Assembly: GCA_905206345.1 (NCBI GenBank)
Contig: CAJLGW010000029.1
Location: 1 to 20,537 of the forward strand
Source of the DNA: an uncultured Sutterella sp.
GTDB taxonomy: Bacteria > Pseudomonadota > Gammaproteobacteria > Burkholderiales > Burkholderiaceae_F
DNA: 20,537 nucleotides
Direction: 5' to 3'
In this document: piece by piece, positions 1 through 6,827 of the stretch
Layout: every line of letters begins with the position of its first letter
Numbering within the stretch: the stretch's first letter is position 1
Position numbers and translations under genes: made by a program
Notes under the pieces: generated by a model
What the model saw: only the letters and a program-made list of their open reading frames with translations
What the model was told of the DNA's origin: nothing
The model's database searches: none

Positions 1-33
1 AGAGCTATTCGATCCGGGAAAAGTTATTGTCAA

Positions 34-57
34 AACCTAATGGAAAATTTGGGTTTA
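34..57 (-). terminator. Weak possible terminator after the last small gene
   Basis: Read on the minus strand, AAACC (56-52) can pair with GGTTT (37-33) around a roughly 14-base loop, and a short T run follows. It lies just past the stop codon of the 64-residue membrane protein. The stem is only about five A/T-rich pairs, so it is a weak candidate for the end of the long minus-strand operon. Confidence 0.2.
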
Positions 58-68
58 TTTTTAGATTG

Positions 69-263
69 CTATTTTTTCGCTACTGGTTGAGTAGGCTGTT
101 CGGCTGCAGGCGCCGCAGGTTCACTTTTTACTTCATTCGGAAACCATGCATCCGGGTCATCAATTTCCTTATTCCAACCCATCACAATGCCTGCGATCAC
201 AACGATCGTAAAGAGAATATTTAAAATCAAACGAACGGTTTTATTAAATTTCTTTTGTGCCAT
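69..263 (-). CDS. Small single-pass membrane protein, uncharacterised
   Basis: I do not recognise this 64-residue protein. It has a basic N-terminus (MAQKKFNKTVR), one strongly hydrophobic segment at about residues 11-30, then an acidic stretch and a Pro/Ala/Glu-rich tail ending in Lys-Lys. This predicts a single membrane helix; by the positive-inside rule the N-terminus should be cytoplasmic and the tail periplasmic. The ATG at 263 is preferred because GAGG stands six bases before it. An upstream in-frame ATG at 275 overlaps the stop of the preceding gene (TAATG) and would add four residues. It is the last minus-strand gene in the window and follows its neighbour by 11 bases, so it is probably co-transcribed with it. 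The low-complexity tail gives no hint of a specific partner. Confidence 0.6.
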   Translation of the reverse strand: MAQKKFNKTVRLILNILFTIVVIAGIVMGWNKEIDDPDAWFPNEVKSEPAAPAAEQPTQPVAKK

Positions 264-274
264 CACGAGCCTCA

Positions 275-763
275 TTACTTAGCCGGATCCGTCGGAGGCG
301 TTTCATCAGGAGCAAGGCCGGCAAAATAATGTGCCCAACCGCTCATAAAGGCATAGTATTCGCGTCGAGACATGGTCTCATGGTTTTCCATAGATAAGCG
401 ACTCAAACGAATAAATTCAGCCAAAAAGCGCTTTAACGTGAATTCAAGAATGTCACCCTCAACATCCTTTTCATTCTTAGCAAAGTGCTCACGCAAATCT
501 TCAGGATCGTAACCGGACTTACGGTTAATACGCTTATCCTTCACCTTGCCTTTAAGGATATTTAAAAAGTCTTGGTAAACATCATTGGCTTGTTCATGAA
601 TTTCAGCCGCTTCCGGATGGTGCGGTTCATGTTGATCAATGTAGTCAGCCGTCGAGGCGGTGATTGCCACCTCTTCGAGCAATTCCATCATGATGTCTGC
701 GCTGGTTAAATCAATCAGCGGCAATGCTTTCGTAGGAGTTGATAATTGTCCAAAAAGCGCCAT
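275..763 (-). CDS. Hypothetical soluble protein, 162 residues
   Basis: I do not recognise a family. The protein looks soluble and mainly alpha-helical: no signal peptide or membrane segment, many charged residues, a His/Glu-rich patch near residues 43-57 (DQHEPHHPEAAEIHE), a Lys-rich stretch near 70-82, and a C-terminal part with aromatic residues (REYYAFMSGWAHYFAG) before a Pro-rich end. The ATG start lies 22 bases after the DUF1178 stop, with AAGG about 11 bases upstream. The 3' end adjoins the small membrane protein gene, so the two probably form the distal end of the lpx-rnhB operon. Base composition resembles the neighbours and there is no sign of recent transfer. The His cluster could bind metal, but that is only a thought. 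Confidence 0.7.
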   Translation of the reverse strand: MALFGQLSTPTKALPLIDLTSADIMMELLEEVAITASTADYIDQHEPHHPEAAEIHEQANDVYQDFLNILKGKVKDKRINRKSGYDPEDLREHFAKNEKDVEGDILEFTLKRFLAEFIRLSRLSMENHETMSRREYYAFMSGWAHYFAGLAPDETPPTDPAK

Positions 764-785
764 GGCTAAATCTACCTTCTCACTT

Positions 786-1226
786 TTAATTTTTGGTGTG
801 GATCACACCATCGGGAATTGGCAAAACTCCAATCCCTTCCTCTAATAAATCCTGTGCATCGTTAAGGGTACACTTCCCATGTATCGTCCTTGACGGTGCT
901 TTTCCTTGATGAACGGCTCGGGCTTCTTCGGCAAAACGCTCACCGACATCTTCACTGTCTTTGAGCAAACGTCTTGCCGCACTCACCGCTTTTGCTCTCA
1001 TGCGAACAATTGCTTCACGTTCATCCAATTTTTCTTGAGCGTCATAGCGCTCTTGATCCCGAAAGCCTCGCACATGCGCAGCGCTCGGGACGCGTTTAAC
1101 GTTGGTGGTCTCACAATAAGGGCAAGCCACCCACTTCTTTTCAATCTGTTCATCCAAGCTTTCAACGGAATCAAACCATCCTTCAAAGGTGTGGCCAAAT
1201 TCACATACACAGTTAAAAACTTTCAC
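786..1226 (-). CDS. DUF1178 family zinc-ribbon-like protein
   Basis: The 146-residue product matches the DUF1178 pattern I know from proteobacteria. It has an N-terminal KVFNCVCEFGHTFEGWF segment, a CPYC pair at about residues 35-38, a following VPSA, and the C-terminal signature VGERFAEEARAVHQG with EEGIGVLPIP near the end. Together with the Cys/His at residues 6-12 the CPYC suggests a small zinc ribbon. The biochemical function of the family is not established. The family begins at MKVF, so I place the start at a GTG (1224-1226), supported by GAGG eight bases upstream. A longer in-frame reading back to 1313 would run into the preceding methyltransferase gene and adds residues foreign to the family. 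It lies 25 bases downstream of the methyltransferase, in the same direction. Confidence 0.85.
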   Translation of the reverse strand: MKVFNCVCEFGHTFEGWFDSVESLDEQIEKKWVACPYCETTNVKRVPSAAHVRGFRDQERYDAQEKLDEREAIVRMRAKAVSAARRLLKDSEDVGERFAEEARAVHQGKAPSRTIHGKCTLNDAQDLLEEGIGVLPIPDGVIHTKN

Positions 1227-1251
1227 GATGAATGCCTCAGGCGTCCGACGC

Positions 1252-2055
1252 TTACTTTTGCAACAAACGTCGACGACGCAATTCAAACATACAAACAGCC
1301 GCAGCGGCAGCAACGTTTAAAGACTCACAATCCTTTTCAATCGGAATGTAGAAACGTTGATCCGCAACCCTTAGGGCTCGATCACTCAAACCGGGCCCCT
1401 CTGCTCCCATCATCCAAACCACAGGCGTTGCTTCCCAATCAGGTGTGGCAAATAGGTCTTTACCGCCACGCGCATCGGCCGCTAAACATTGGGCGTCAAA
1501 AAGTTCACCTAATGCTTCAGGTTCTACATTATCGTAGAGGTGAGCGGCAAAATGGGCGCCCATACCGGCTCGAAGCGCTTTGGGTGACCAAAAGTGCGCA
1601 CTCGTGGGCGAAGCCGCAATATGCTTAATACCCGCTGCCACTGCTGATCGAATCAATGTACCGATATTGCCTGGATCTTGAACGCCGTCTAAGTATAAAA
1701 CATCGGCTTGAAGCTTTTGGGGCATCGCAGGTGCCTTAATGGGCACTTCAAGCATTAGGCCACTGCCGTGCTCAACGGGGCTAATTGCATCATAAAGACG
1801 AGTATCCAAAAGGTACGCCGGCACACGCTCACGATCAAACGCTTCAATTAACGCAAGCGTTTCATCAGTAAAGGATTCAGAATCACGAATGATCATCGCA
1901 GAAGCTTTAACCATTCTCTCAAGGCAAACTTGCGCCAAATGAGCACCTTCGGCTAAAGTCACTCCTTCTTTTTTCATCATTCGAGCATTGTCAAAAAGCT
2001 TTTTCCAACGTTTGTATTTCGCGTTAGCATCACTTTCTATTCTCTGCACTCTCAT
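1252..2055 (-). CDS. TrmH/SpoU family RNA 2'-O-methyltransferase
   Basis: This is a SPOUT-superfamily methyltransferase of 267 residues, expected to transfer a methyl group from S-adenosylmethionine to a ribose 2'-OH of tRNA or rRNA. The three SPOUT motifs are visible. Motif 1 is DGVQDPGNIGTLIRSA at about 123-138, with the conserved Asn130 and Arg136. Motif 2 is MGAEGPGLS at about 216-224. Motif 3 is IPIEKDCESLNVAAAAA at about 237-253, which forms the trefoil knot. The N-terminal 100 residues resemble the substrate-binding domain of SpoU proteins. Motif 3 has Ala where many relatives have Ser after LNV, a common variation. The start overlaps the rnhB stop by ATGA, indicating translational coupling. 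In related betaproteobacteria a TrmH-family gene also follows rnhB. I cannot name the target nucleotide, so I give no symbol. Confidence 0.9.
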   Translation of the reverse strand: MRVQRIESDANAKYKRWKKLFDNARMMKKEGVTLAEGAHLAQVCLERMVKASAMIIRDSESFTDETLALIEAFDRERVPAYLLDTRLYDAISPVEHGSGLMLEVPIKAPAMPQKLQADVLYLDGVQDPGNIGTLIRSAVAAGIKHIAASPTSAHFWSPKALRAGMGAHFAAHLYDNVEPEALGELFDAQCLAADARGGKDLFATPDWEATPVVWMMGAEGPGLSDRALRVADQRFYIPIEKDCESLNVAAAAAVCMFELRRRRLLQK

Positions 2056-2654
2056 GCTTTTACCATTTCCTTAATCGGAGAAAACGTCTTTCGGTGAATC
2101 TCTGATGGCCCCAACTTTTCAAGTGCGGCCAAGTGTTCTGCCGTTCCGTATCCCTTATGCACGGCAAAATGATACCCAGGGTAAGACTTTTCAGCTTCGA
2201 CCATCTGCGCATCACGCGTCGTTTTAGCAATAATGGATGCCGCAGAAATCGCCTGAACCTTGGCATCCCCCTTAACAATGGCTTCGCTTAAATAGTCCCA
2301 ACGGGGAAGTTTATTGCCGTCAACTTGTACAAAGTCCGGTTGCACCTTTAGCGCTTCAACAGCGCGCTTCATGGCAAGCATCGCCGCTTGTAAGACGTTA
2401 ATTTCATCGACTTCTTCACAAGTGGCTTCACCCACGGCCCAAGCCTTCGCTTTAAGTTTAATTTCTTTGGCTAAAACTTCACGTCGTGCAGCGCTTAATG
2501 CTTTGCTGTCTGCTAATCCCTCAATGGGTTGATCAGGATCGAGAATCACTGCTGCAGCAATAACGCTACCTGCTAACGCACCACGACCGGCTTCATCGAC
2601 GCCGGCCGTCTGTTCATAGGTAAGCGAGGCAAATAAATCGTCAGATTCTTGCAT
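2052..2654 (-). CDS. rnhB: Ribonuclease HII
   Basis: RNase HII cleaves the RNA strand of RNA/DNA hybrids and removes single ribonucleotides misincorporated in DNA. The acidic residues of the active site align with E. coli: Asp20 and Glu21 in GVDEAGRG, Asp112 in QVDGNK and Asp130 in VKGD. The family stretch ISAASIIAKTTRD and the C-terminal HKGYGTAEH and HRKTFSP are also present. I start at the ATG at 2654, five bases past the lpxB stop, which has AGG close upstream and gives 200 residues, near the E. coli length of 198. A GTG at 2672 would add six residues and overlap lpxB, but has no better ribosome binding site. The 3' end overlaps the methyltransferase start by ATGA. The lpxB-rnhB pairing is shared with E. 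coli. Confidence 0.95.
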   Translation of the reverse strand: MQESDDLFASLTYEQTAGVDEAGRGALAGSVIAAAVILDPDQPIEGLADSKALSAARREVLAKEIKLKAKAWAVGEATCEEVDEINVLQAAMLAMKRAVEALKVQPDFVQVDGNKLPRWDYLSEAIVKGDAKVQAISAASIIAKTTRDAQMVEAEKSYPGYHFAVHKGYGTAEHLAALEKLGPSEIHRKTFSPIKEMVKA

Positions 2655-2658
2655 TTTC

Positions 2659-3795
2659 CTAGCCACAAACACCCTTAATCGCTTCTGTCGCTAAAGAGGG
2701 CGTATCACGCAAGAGGGAATCGTGCATTTGAGTAAAACGATCCATCAAACGCGCATCATTTCGCTTTTGATAGGCTTCCCACAATTGAAAAGCCAAAGGT
2801 TCAGCCCGACAGTAGTACTGCAAAAGCTCGGGCACTAAAAGTTCGCCGGCTAAAATGTTGGGCAAGCTCACATAATTGATGATGCCTTTTTTCTGCATCA
2901 TGATGCCGGTAAAGCCTGGCATCGCATAGCCCACCACCATCGGTCGCTTAAAGAGCGCCGCTTCAAGAGCTGCCGTGCCGGAAGCTAAAAGGACAGCATC
3001 CGAAGCTTCCATGGCATCGTGACTCTTACCTCGAACCAAGGTGGTTGCTGTCTTCACTCTCGGGAATTGCTCTAAGAACTTCACAATTTGGGCTTCGCGG
3101 TCGGCATCAGCAGCAGGCACCACAAAGCGTGAAGTGCGGTCAAAATCCAAAATGCGGTCACAGGCGCCGAAAAAGTGCGGAGAGCACCAAGCCACTTCAG
3201 CTTGACGAGACCCCGGCATCACGGCAAATAAGGGGCCCGTCACGTCTAAACCTAAACGCTCACGGGCGGCCATCTTATCGGGCTCCATCGGGATTTCACG
3301 GGCCAAGGGGTGACCGATATAGGTCGAATCAATCCCCGCTTTATCCATGAGTTCTTTCTCAAACGGAAAGACCAACAACATGTGATCGACCGCCTTTTTG
3401 ATCGTGTGAATGCGCTCAGGACGCCACGCCCAAATCGAAGGACAAACAAAATGGATGGTCTTGATACCACGTTCTCTTAAAAAGGTTTCAATCCCAAGGT
3501 TAAAGTCCGGGGCATCAACGCCGATGAACGCTCTCGGATTAATTTTAAGAACACGCTTTTTCATCTCCTTTTGTAGCATCAAAAGGCGAGGCAAGCGTTG
3601 AAGCACCTCCACATAACCGCGAACGGCTAATTCAGAGCTCGGATGCCAAGCTTCAAGGCCTGCTTGAACCATCTTTTCGCCACCAATACCAAACATGCGC
3701 TCGCCCTCATAAAGAGCACTCACATGCGGTAAAACAAGCGATGCGATATAGTCGCCGGAGGTCTCCCCTGCTAACCAAGCAATGCCTTTTGCCAT
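2659..3795 (-). CDS. lpxB: Lipid-A-disaccharide synthase
   Basis: LpxB is a peripheral inner-membrane glycosyltransferase (family GT19). It joins UDP-2,3-diacylglucosamine and lipid X to give the tetra-acylated disaccharide-1-phosphate of lipid A. The 378-residue product carries the family landmarks in order: AGETSGD at 9-15, GIGGEKM at 36-42, GVDAPDFN at 92-99, PSIWAWR at 119-125, HPL at 162-164, PGSR at 194-197, and a later SGTAALEAAL segment that belongs to the UDP-sugar site. The length is typical (E. coli 382). The ATG start has GAGG nine bases upstream and lies 14 bases after the lpxA stop. The lpxD-fabZ-lpxA-lpxB-rnhB order equals that of E. coli, so the gene is surely part of the same transcript. 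Confidence 0.97.
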   Translation of the reverse strand: MAKGIAWLAGETSGDYIASLVLPHVSALYEGERMFGIGGEKMVQAGLEAWHPSSELAVRGYVEVLQRLPRLLMLQKEMKKRVLKINPRAFIGVDAPDFNLGIETFLRERGIKTIHFVCPSIWAWRPERIHTIKKAVDHMLLVFPFEKELMDKAGIDSTYIGHPLAREIPMEPDKMAARERLGLDVTGPLFAVMPGSRQAEVAWCSPHFFGACDRILDFDRTSRFVVPAADADREAQIVKFLEQFPRVKTATTLVRGKSHDAMEASDAVLLASGTAALEAALFKRPMVVGYAMPGFTGIMMQKKGIINYVSLPNILAGELLVPELLQYYCRAEPLAFQLWEAYQKRNDARLMDRFTQMHDSLLRDTPSLATEAIKGVCG

Positions 3796-3809
3796 ATTTT
3801 TCGTTCCTC

Positions 3810-4607
3810 TTAGTTCTTCGGACGGATAATGCCACGTTGGCTCGATGCGACAAAGTCACGCATCAAGGTTAATTCACGAGACACATGAGGATTATTTTCA
3901 ATCAAAACCGCCAGAGCCTTAACCGCTTCGGCAATCGTCAAACCGTCTCGATAAATCACCTTGTAGGCAGCCTTGAAGGCGTTCAAAGCCTTCAAATCAA
4001 AACCTGCACGGCGCAAACCCACAATATTTAAGCCATGAGGCTCTGCGGGGTTGCCGTTACAGATGACAAAGGGCGGAACGTCCATTAAAAGAATGGAACC
4101 GCCACCCACCATGGCACCTTCGCCAATACGGCAGAATTGGTGAACACCGGCTTGACCGCCCAAAATGGCGTGGTCAGCGACAATGCTGTGACCGGCCAAA
4201 CCCACGTTATTGGCTAAAATCGTGTCGTTACCAACGATACAGTCGTGAGCAATATGGGCGTTAGCCATAAAGAGGTTGCGAGAACCCACCATGGTAATAC
4301 CGTGGTCTTGAATCGTACCGGTGGAGATCGTCACGTGTTCACGGATAACGTTATCGTCTCCGATCACCAAACGCGTGGGTTCACCGGCGTACTTCTTGTC
4401 TTGCGGTTCGCAACCGATACTAGCGTTGGGGAAAATGCGGTTACGTTCACCGATTTTGGTGTAACCGTGAACATTCACATGAGAGATGAGTTCCGTGCCG
4501 GCGCCAATCGTTACATTGGGGCCAATCACACAAAACGGACCAACAACGACATCATCGGCCAATTGAGCTGACGGGTCGACCACTGAGAATTGATGAATCT
4601 TTGCCAT
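3810..4607 (-). CDS. lpxA: Acyl-ACP--UDP-N-acetylglucosamine O-acyltransferase
   Basis: LpxA performs the first step of lipid A synthesis, moving a 3-hydroxyacyl chain from ACP to the 3-OH of UDP-GlcNAc in the cytoplasm. The 265-residue protein is a left-handed beta-helix built from hexapeptide repeats over about residues 10-185, followed by an alpha-helical tail (GLRRAGFD to RGIIRPKN). The catalytic base is His121 in NAHIAHDC, equal to His125 of E. coli. The conserved QDKKYAGEPTRL loop and GVHQFC are present. Gly169 aligns with E. coli Gly173, the residue that lets the acyl ruler accept a 14-carbon chain. The ATG has AAAGG nine bases upstream. A 71-base gap with two hairpins separates it from fabZ, unusually long for this operon. 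Confidence 0.97.
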   Translation of the reverse strand: MAKIHQFSVVDPSAQLADDVVVGPFCVIGPNVTIGAGTELISHVNVHGYTKIGERNRIFPNASIGCEPQDKKYAGEPTRLVIGDDNVIREHVTISTGTIQDHGITMVGSRNLFMANAHIAHDCIVGNDTILANNVGLAGHSIVADHAILGGQAGVHQFCRIGEGAMVGGGSILLMDVPPFVICNGNPAEPHGLNIVGLRRAGFDLKALNAFKAAYKVIYRDGLTIAEAVKALAVLIENNPHVSRELTLMRDFVASSQRGIIRPKN

Positions 4608-4638
4608 GTCTTCAGACCTTTCTAAAAAGTTACTCTAA

Positions 4639-4674
4639 GAAGTCCCTAGGACTTCGGCCTCGCTTTATTAGGCC
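4639..4674 (-). other. Two intercistronic hairpins between fabZ and lpxA
   Basis: In the minus-strand transcript the 71-base gap can form two consecutive stems. GGCCT (4674-4670) pairs with AGGCC (4660-4656) across a nine-base loop. GAAGTCC (4655-4649) pairs with GGACTTC (4645-4639) across a three-base loop. No T run follows directly, so this is not a standard intrinsic terminator. Such paired stems could mark an RNase processing point or stabilise an mRNA end, tuning LpxA against FabZ. The stems are seen; the role is inferred. Confidence 0.5.
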
Positions 4675-4678
4675 TGAA

Positions 4679-5128
4679 TTATTCCACCTTACGGCGAGCA
4701 CACATCATCGTGGCTTCACAAGCTAATTGGCCATCCACGGTTGCCGTGACTTCAAACTTGGCAATACCACCACGATCACGCAAATAGCGAGCTTCAAGAC
4801 GCAATTGATCGCCCGGCAACACCACGCGCTTAAAGCGAGCACCGTCGATACCGGCAAAGAAGAACAATGCATTTTCGTCACGAGCGTCTTCACCCAAACG
4901 TTCCATCGCCAACACGGCACCCGTTTGAGCCATGGCTTCCAAAATCAAAACACCGGGCATCACCGGGCATTCCGGAAAGTGGCCTTGAAATTGCGGTTCG
5001 TTAGCGGTCACGTTCTTGATGCACACGCAGCTCGTCTTGTCTTCAGCGACGCTTTCCACGCGATCGACCAACAAGAACGGATAGCGATGCGGAAGCATCT
5101 TCATAATGTCATTGATATTGTATTTCAT
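4679..5128 (-). CDS. fabZ: 3-hydroxyacyl-ACP dehydratase FabZ
   Basis: FabZ dehydrates 3-hydroxyacyl-ACP to trans-2-enoyl-ACP in type II fatty-acid synthesis and competes with LpxA and LpxD for 3-hydroxyacyl-ACP. The 149-residue product is a single hotdog fold. The catalytic His50 stands in GHFPECPVMPG and Glu64 in LILEAMAQ. The N-terminal segment IMKMLPHRYPFLLVDRV is a family hallmark. I use the ATG at 5128 because GAGG lies seven bases upstream; one codon earlier there is only a TTG without a better site. The start lies 13 bases after the lpxD stop. Its place between lpxD and lpxA is the classical arrangement that ties fatty-acid elongation to lipid A output. Confidence 0.97.
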   Translation of the reverse strand: MKYNINDIMKMLPHRYPFLLVDRVESVAEDKTSCVCIKNVTANEPQFQGHFPECPVMPGVLILEAMAQTGAVLAMERLGEDARDENALFFFAGIDGARFKRVVLPGDQLRLEARYLRDRGGIAKFEVTATVDGQLACEATMMCARRKVE

Positions 5129-5141
5129 CAAAAAACCTCGT

Positions 5142-6224
5142 TTAGTTTTCTTCAGATTGCGTCACCTTGCCTTCAAGGGCAATGATGCGCTTTCTCAATT
5201 CAGGTAATTTCTTCAACAAAACCGCAACCTTTTCGCTTTCGCGATTGGGCTGAGCAGGATAAATGCCCATCATCATCTTGGTGTCTTTCGGCCAAGAGAC
5301 GATATTGGTGGCAGGGCCCACCGTAGAATCGGACGGAATCGAAATGTGGCCATTGATGACACTGCGACCGCCAAAGATCACGTGATCGCCGATCGTAACG
5401 CTACCGGCCACAGTCACGCAGCCTGCCATCACGCAGTGCTTGCCCATCTTCACGTTGTGAGCAATTTGAATCAAGTTATCGAGCTTACAACCGTCACCGA
5501 TCACTGTGTCTTCCAAAGCACCGCGATCTACGCACGTATTGGCGCCGATCTCAACATCGTCGCCGATTGTCACGCCACCGATTTGCGGAATCTTCACCCA
5601 TTGACCATCAAAGGGTGCAAAGCCAAAGCCGTCAGCTCCGATCACAGCACCCGATTGGAAAATGCAACGACGACCAATCTTACAACCGTGGTTCACCGTC
5701 ACATTGGCATGTAAGCGTGTCCCTTCGCCAATGACAGAACCCGCACCCACAAAGGCACCGGCTCCAATCCAAGCCTTGGCTCCGACCGTAGCGCCGGCCT
5801 CAATCACGGCACCGGCATCGACTCGAGCGGTTGCGTCCACTTGGGCACCGTCGGCCACTTGAGCCTTCGGATGAATACCCGGTTGGAAGCGATTCATTTG
5901 AGCGTCAACCACTTGAAGGGCAAAGGCAAACCAAGCATAAGGGTCAGGCGTGATCACCATGGCGCGTGGCGTTTCGTCACCAAAAATGGCTTGGCGATCT
6001 TCTTCACGAAGAACAATCACACCTGCGCCACAATCTTTAACTTCGTGGCGAAATTTCGGATTCGCTAAGAAGGCCACTTCGTGGGACTTGGCGTGTGAGA
6101 GCGTACCGATGGAATTAACGGCAACGTTTTCATAAGGCCCGATCAACTTAGCTTCAAGACGACCAGCGCTTTGAGCACGCACAGCTTCAACAAGCATGGC
6201 TATCGGAAATAACTGAACTTGCAT
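5142..6224 (-). CDS. lpxD: UDP-3-O-(3-hydroxyacyl)glucosamine N-acyltransferase
   Basis: LpxD adds the second 3-hydroxyacyl chain, at the 2-amino group of UDP-3-O-acyl-glucosamine, in lipid A synthesis. The 360-residue product has an N-terminal uridine-binding domain (about 1-115, including the NPKFR motif at 55-59), a long left-handed beta-helix of hexapeptide repeats (about 117-320), and a C-terminal helix (about 330-360). The catalytic base is His256 in IQIAHNV, equal to E. coli His239. The length is a little above the usual 340. An Ala/Gly/Val-rich run at about 130-165 is a continuation of the hexapeptide coils. The ATG lies three bases after the skp stop, with GGGGAAG upstream inside skp, so the two genes are closely coupled. 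Confidence 0.97.
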   Translation of the reverse strand: MQVQLFPIAMLVEAVRAQSAGRLEAKLIGPYENVAVNSIGTLSHAKSHEVAFLANPKFRHEVKDCGAGVIVLREEDRQAIFGDETPRAMVITPDPYAWFAFALQVVDAQMNRFQPGIHPKAQVADGAQVDATARVDAGAVIEAGATVGAKAWIGAGAFVGAGSVIGEGTRLHANVTVNHGCKIGRRCIFQSGAVIGADGFGFAPFDGQWVKIPQIGGVTIGDDVEIGANTCVDRGALEDTVIGDGCKLDNLIQIAHNVKMGKHCVMAGCVTVAGSVTIGDHVIFGGRSVINGHISIPSDSTVGPATNIVSWPKDTKMMMGIYPAQPNRESEKVAVLLKKLPELRKRIIALEGKVTQSEEN

Positions 6225-6227
6225 AGT

Positions 6228-6722
6228 TTACTTCCCCATCGCTTTAATAACTTTATTCGTGATGTCGACGTTGGGACCAACGTAGACGGCTTCTTGCACG
6301 ATCAAATCATATTTCTCACGTTCGGCAATCGTACGAATCACCTTATTGCTGCGTTCTAAAATGGCTTGCAACTCTTCATTGCGACGACGGTTTAAATCCT
6401 CACGCAATTCACGTTCACGACGCTGAAGGCGACGCTCTTGATCAGCTAAAGCGCGTTCGCGAGTCAAGCGTTCATTTGGACTTAAAGAACCGGCTTCTTT
6501 TTGAAATTTTTCGACATCAGCCTTCAATTGTTTAGCGGAGACAGAAACCGAATTTTGACGGCTGGCAAACTCTTTGGCTAACTTCTTTTGAGCCGTTTTA
6601 GCAGCATCACTTTCACGCAAAATACGGTCGGGATTAACAACGCCAATTTTGGTGTCTGCCAACACATTTTGACCCAATAAGCCAAGCGAGATGACTGAGG
6701 CCATCAGAAACTTTTTAACCAT
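6228..6722 (-). CDS. skp: Periplasmic chaperone Skp/OmpH
   Basis: Skp is a trimeric periplasmic holdase that keeps outer-membrane proteins unfolded on their way to BamA. The 164-residue precursor has a clear signal peptide: MVKKF, a hydrophobic core at about 6-18, and probable cleavage after VLA at residue 22. The mature start KIGVVNPDRIL is typical of OmpH. A long, strongly charged helical region with heptad character (about 37-125, Arg/Glu/Lys-rich) would form the coiled-coil arms. The C-terminal part (YDLIVQEAVYVGPNVDITNKVI) belongs to the body domain. GGAG stands nine bases before the ATG. A 105-base gap with hairpins separates it from bamA, while lpxD follows after three bases; this bamA-skp-lpxD order is conserved. 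Confidence 0.94.
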   Translation of the reverse strand: MVKKFLMASVISLGLLGQNVLADTKIGVVNPDRILRESDAAKTAQKKLAKEFASRQNSVSVSAKQLKADVEKFQKEAGSLSPNERLTRERALADQERRLQRRERELREDLNRRRNEELQAILERSNKVIRTIAEREKYDLIVQEAVYVGPNVDITNKVIKAMGK

Positions 6723-6750
6723 TTATGCATACTCCATTAAGTACGGCAAA

Positions 6751-6820
6751 GGGAAAGTGCACGGATTTTGTGCCTTTCCCCTAAATTTTATCCTTGACGA
6801 GAACCAACTCTCGAGACAAG
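6751..6820 (-). other. Two hairpins between bamA and skp
   Basis: The bamA-skp gap transcribed on the minus strand shows two stems. The first (6820-6793) is an imperfect CTTG..CTCGAGA / TCTCG..CAAG hairpin right after the bamA stop. The second (6780-6751) is strong: GGGAAAG then GCAC pair with GTGC then CTTTCCC, 11 pairs with a single bulged base and a seven-base loop. It ends about 15 bases before the skp GGAG. Neither is followed by a proper T tract. This is consistent with transcript processing, partial attenuation, or protection of the bamA mRNA end; the sequence cannot say which. Confidence 0.5.
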
Positions 6821-6827
6821 CCCCTGA

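Noticed and set aside
795..809. Palindrome GGTGTG-GAT-CACACC at the 3' end of the DUF1178 gene, considered as a terminator
   Set aside because: It lies inside the coding sequence, the stem is six pairs, and A-rich rather than T-rich sequence follows on the transcribed strand.
906..1628. Plus-strand open frame of about 240 codons across DUF1178 and the methyltransferase
   Set aside because: It overlaps two supported genes on the other strand and shows no domain-like pattern.
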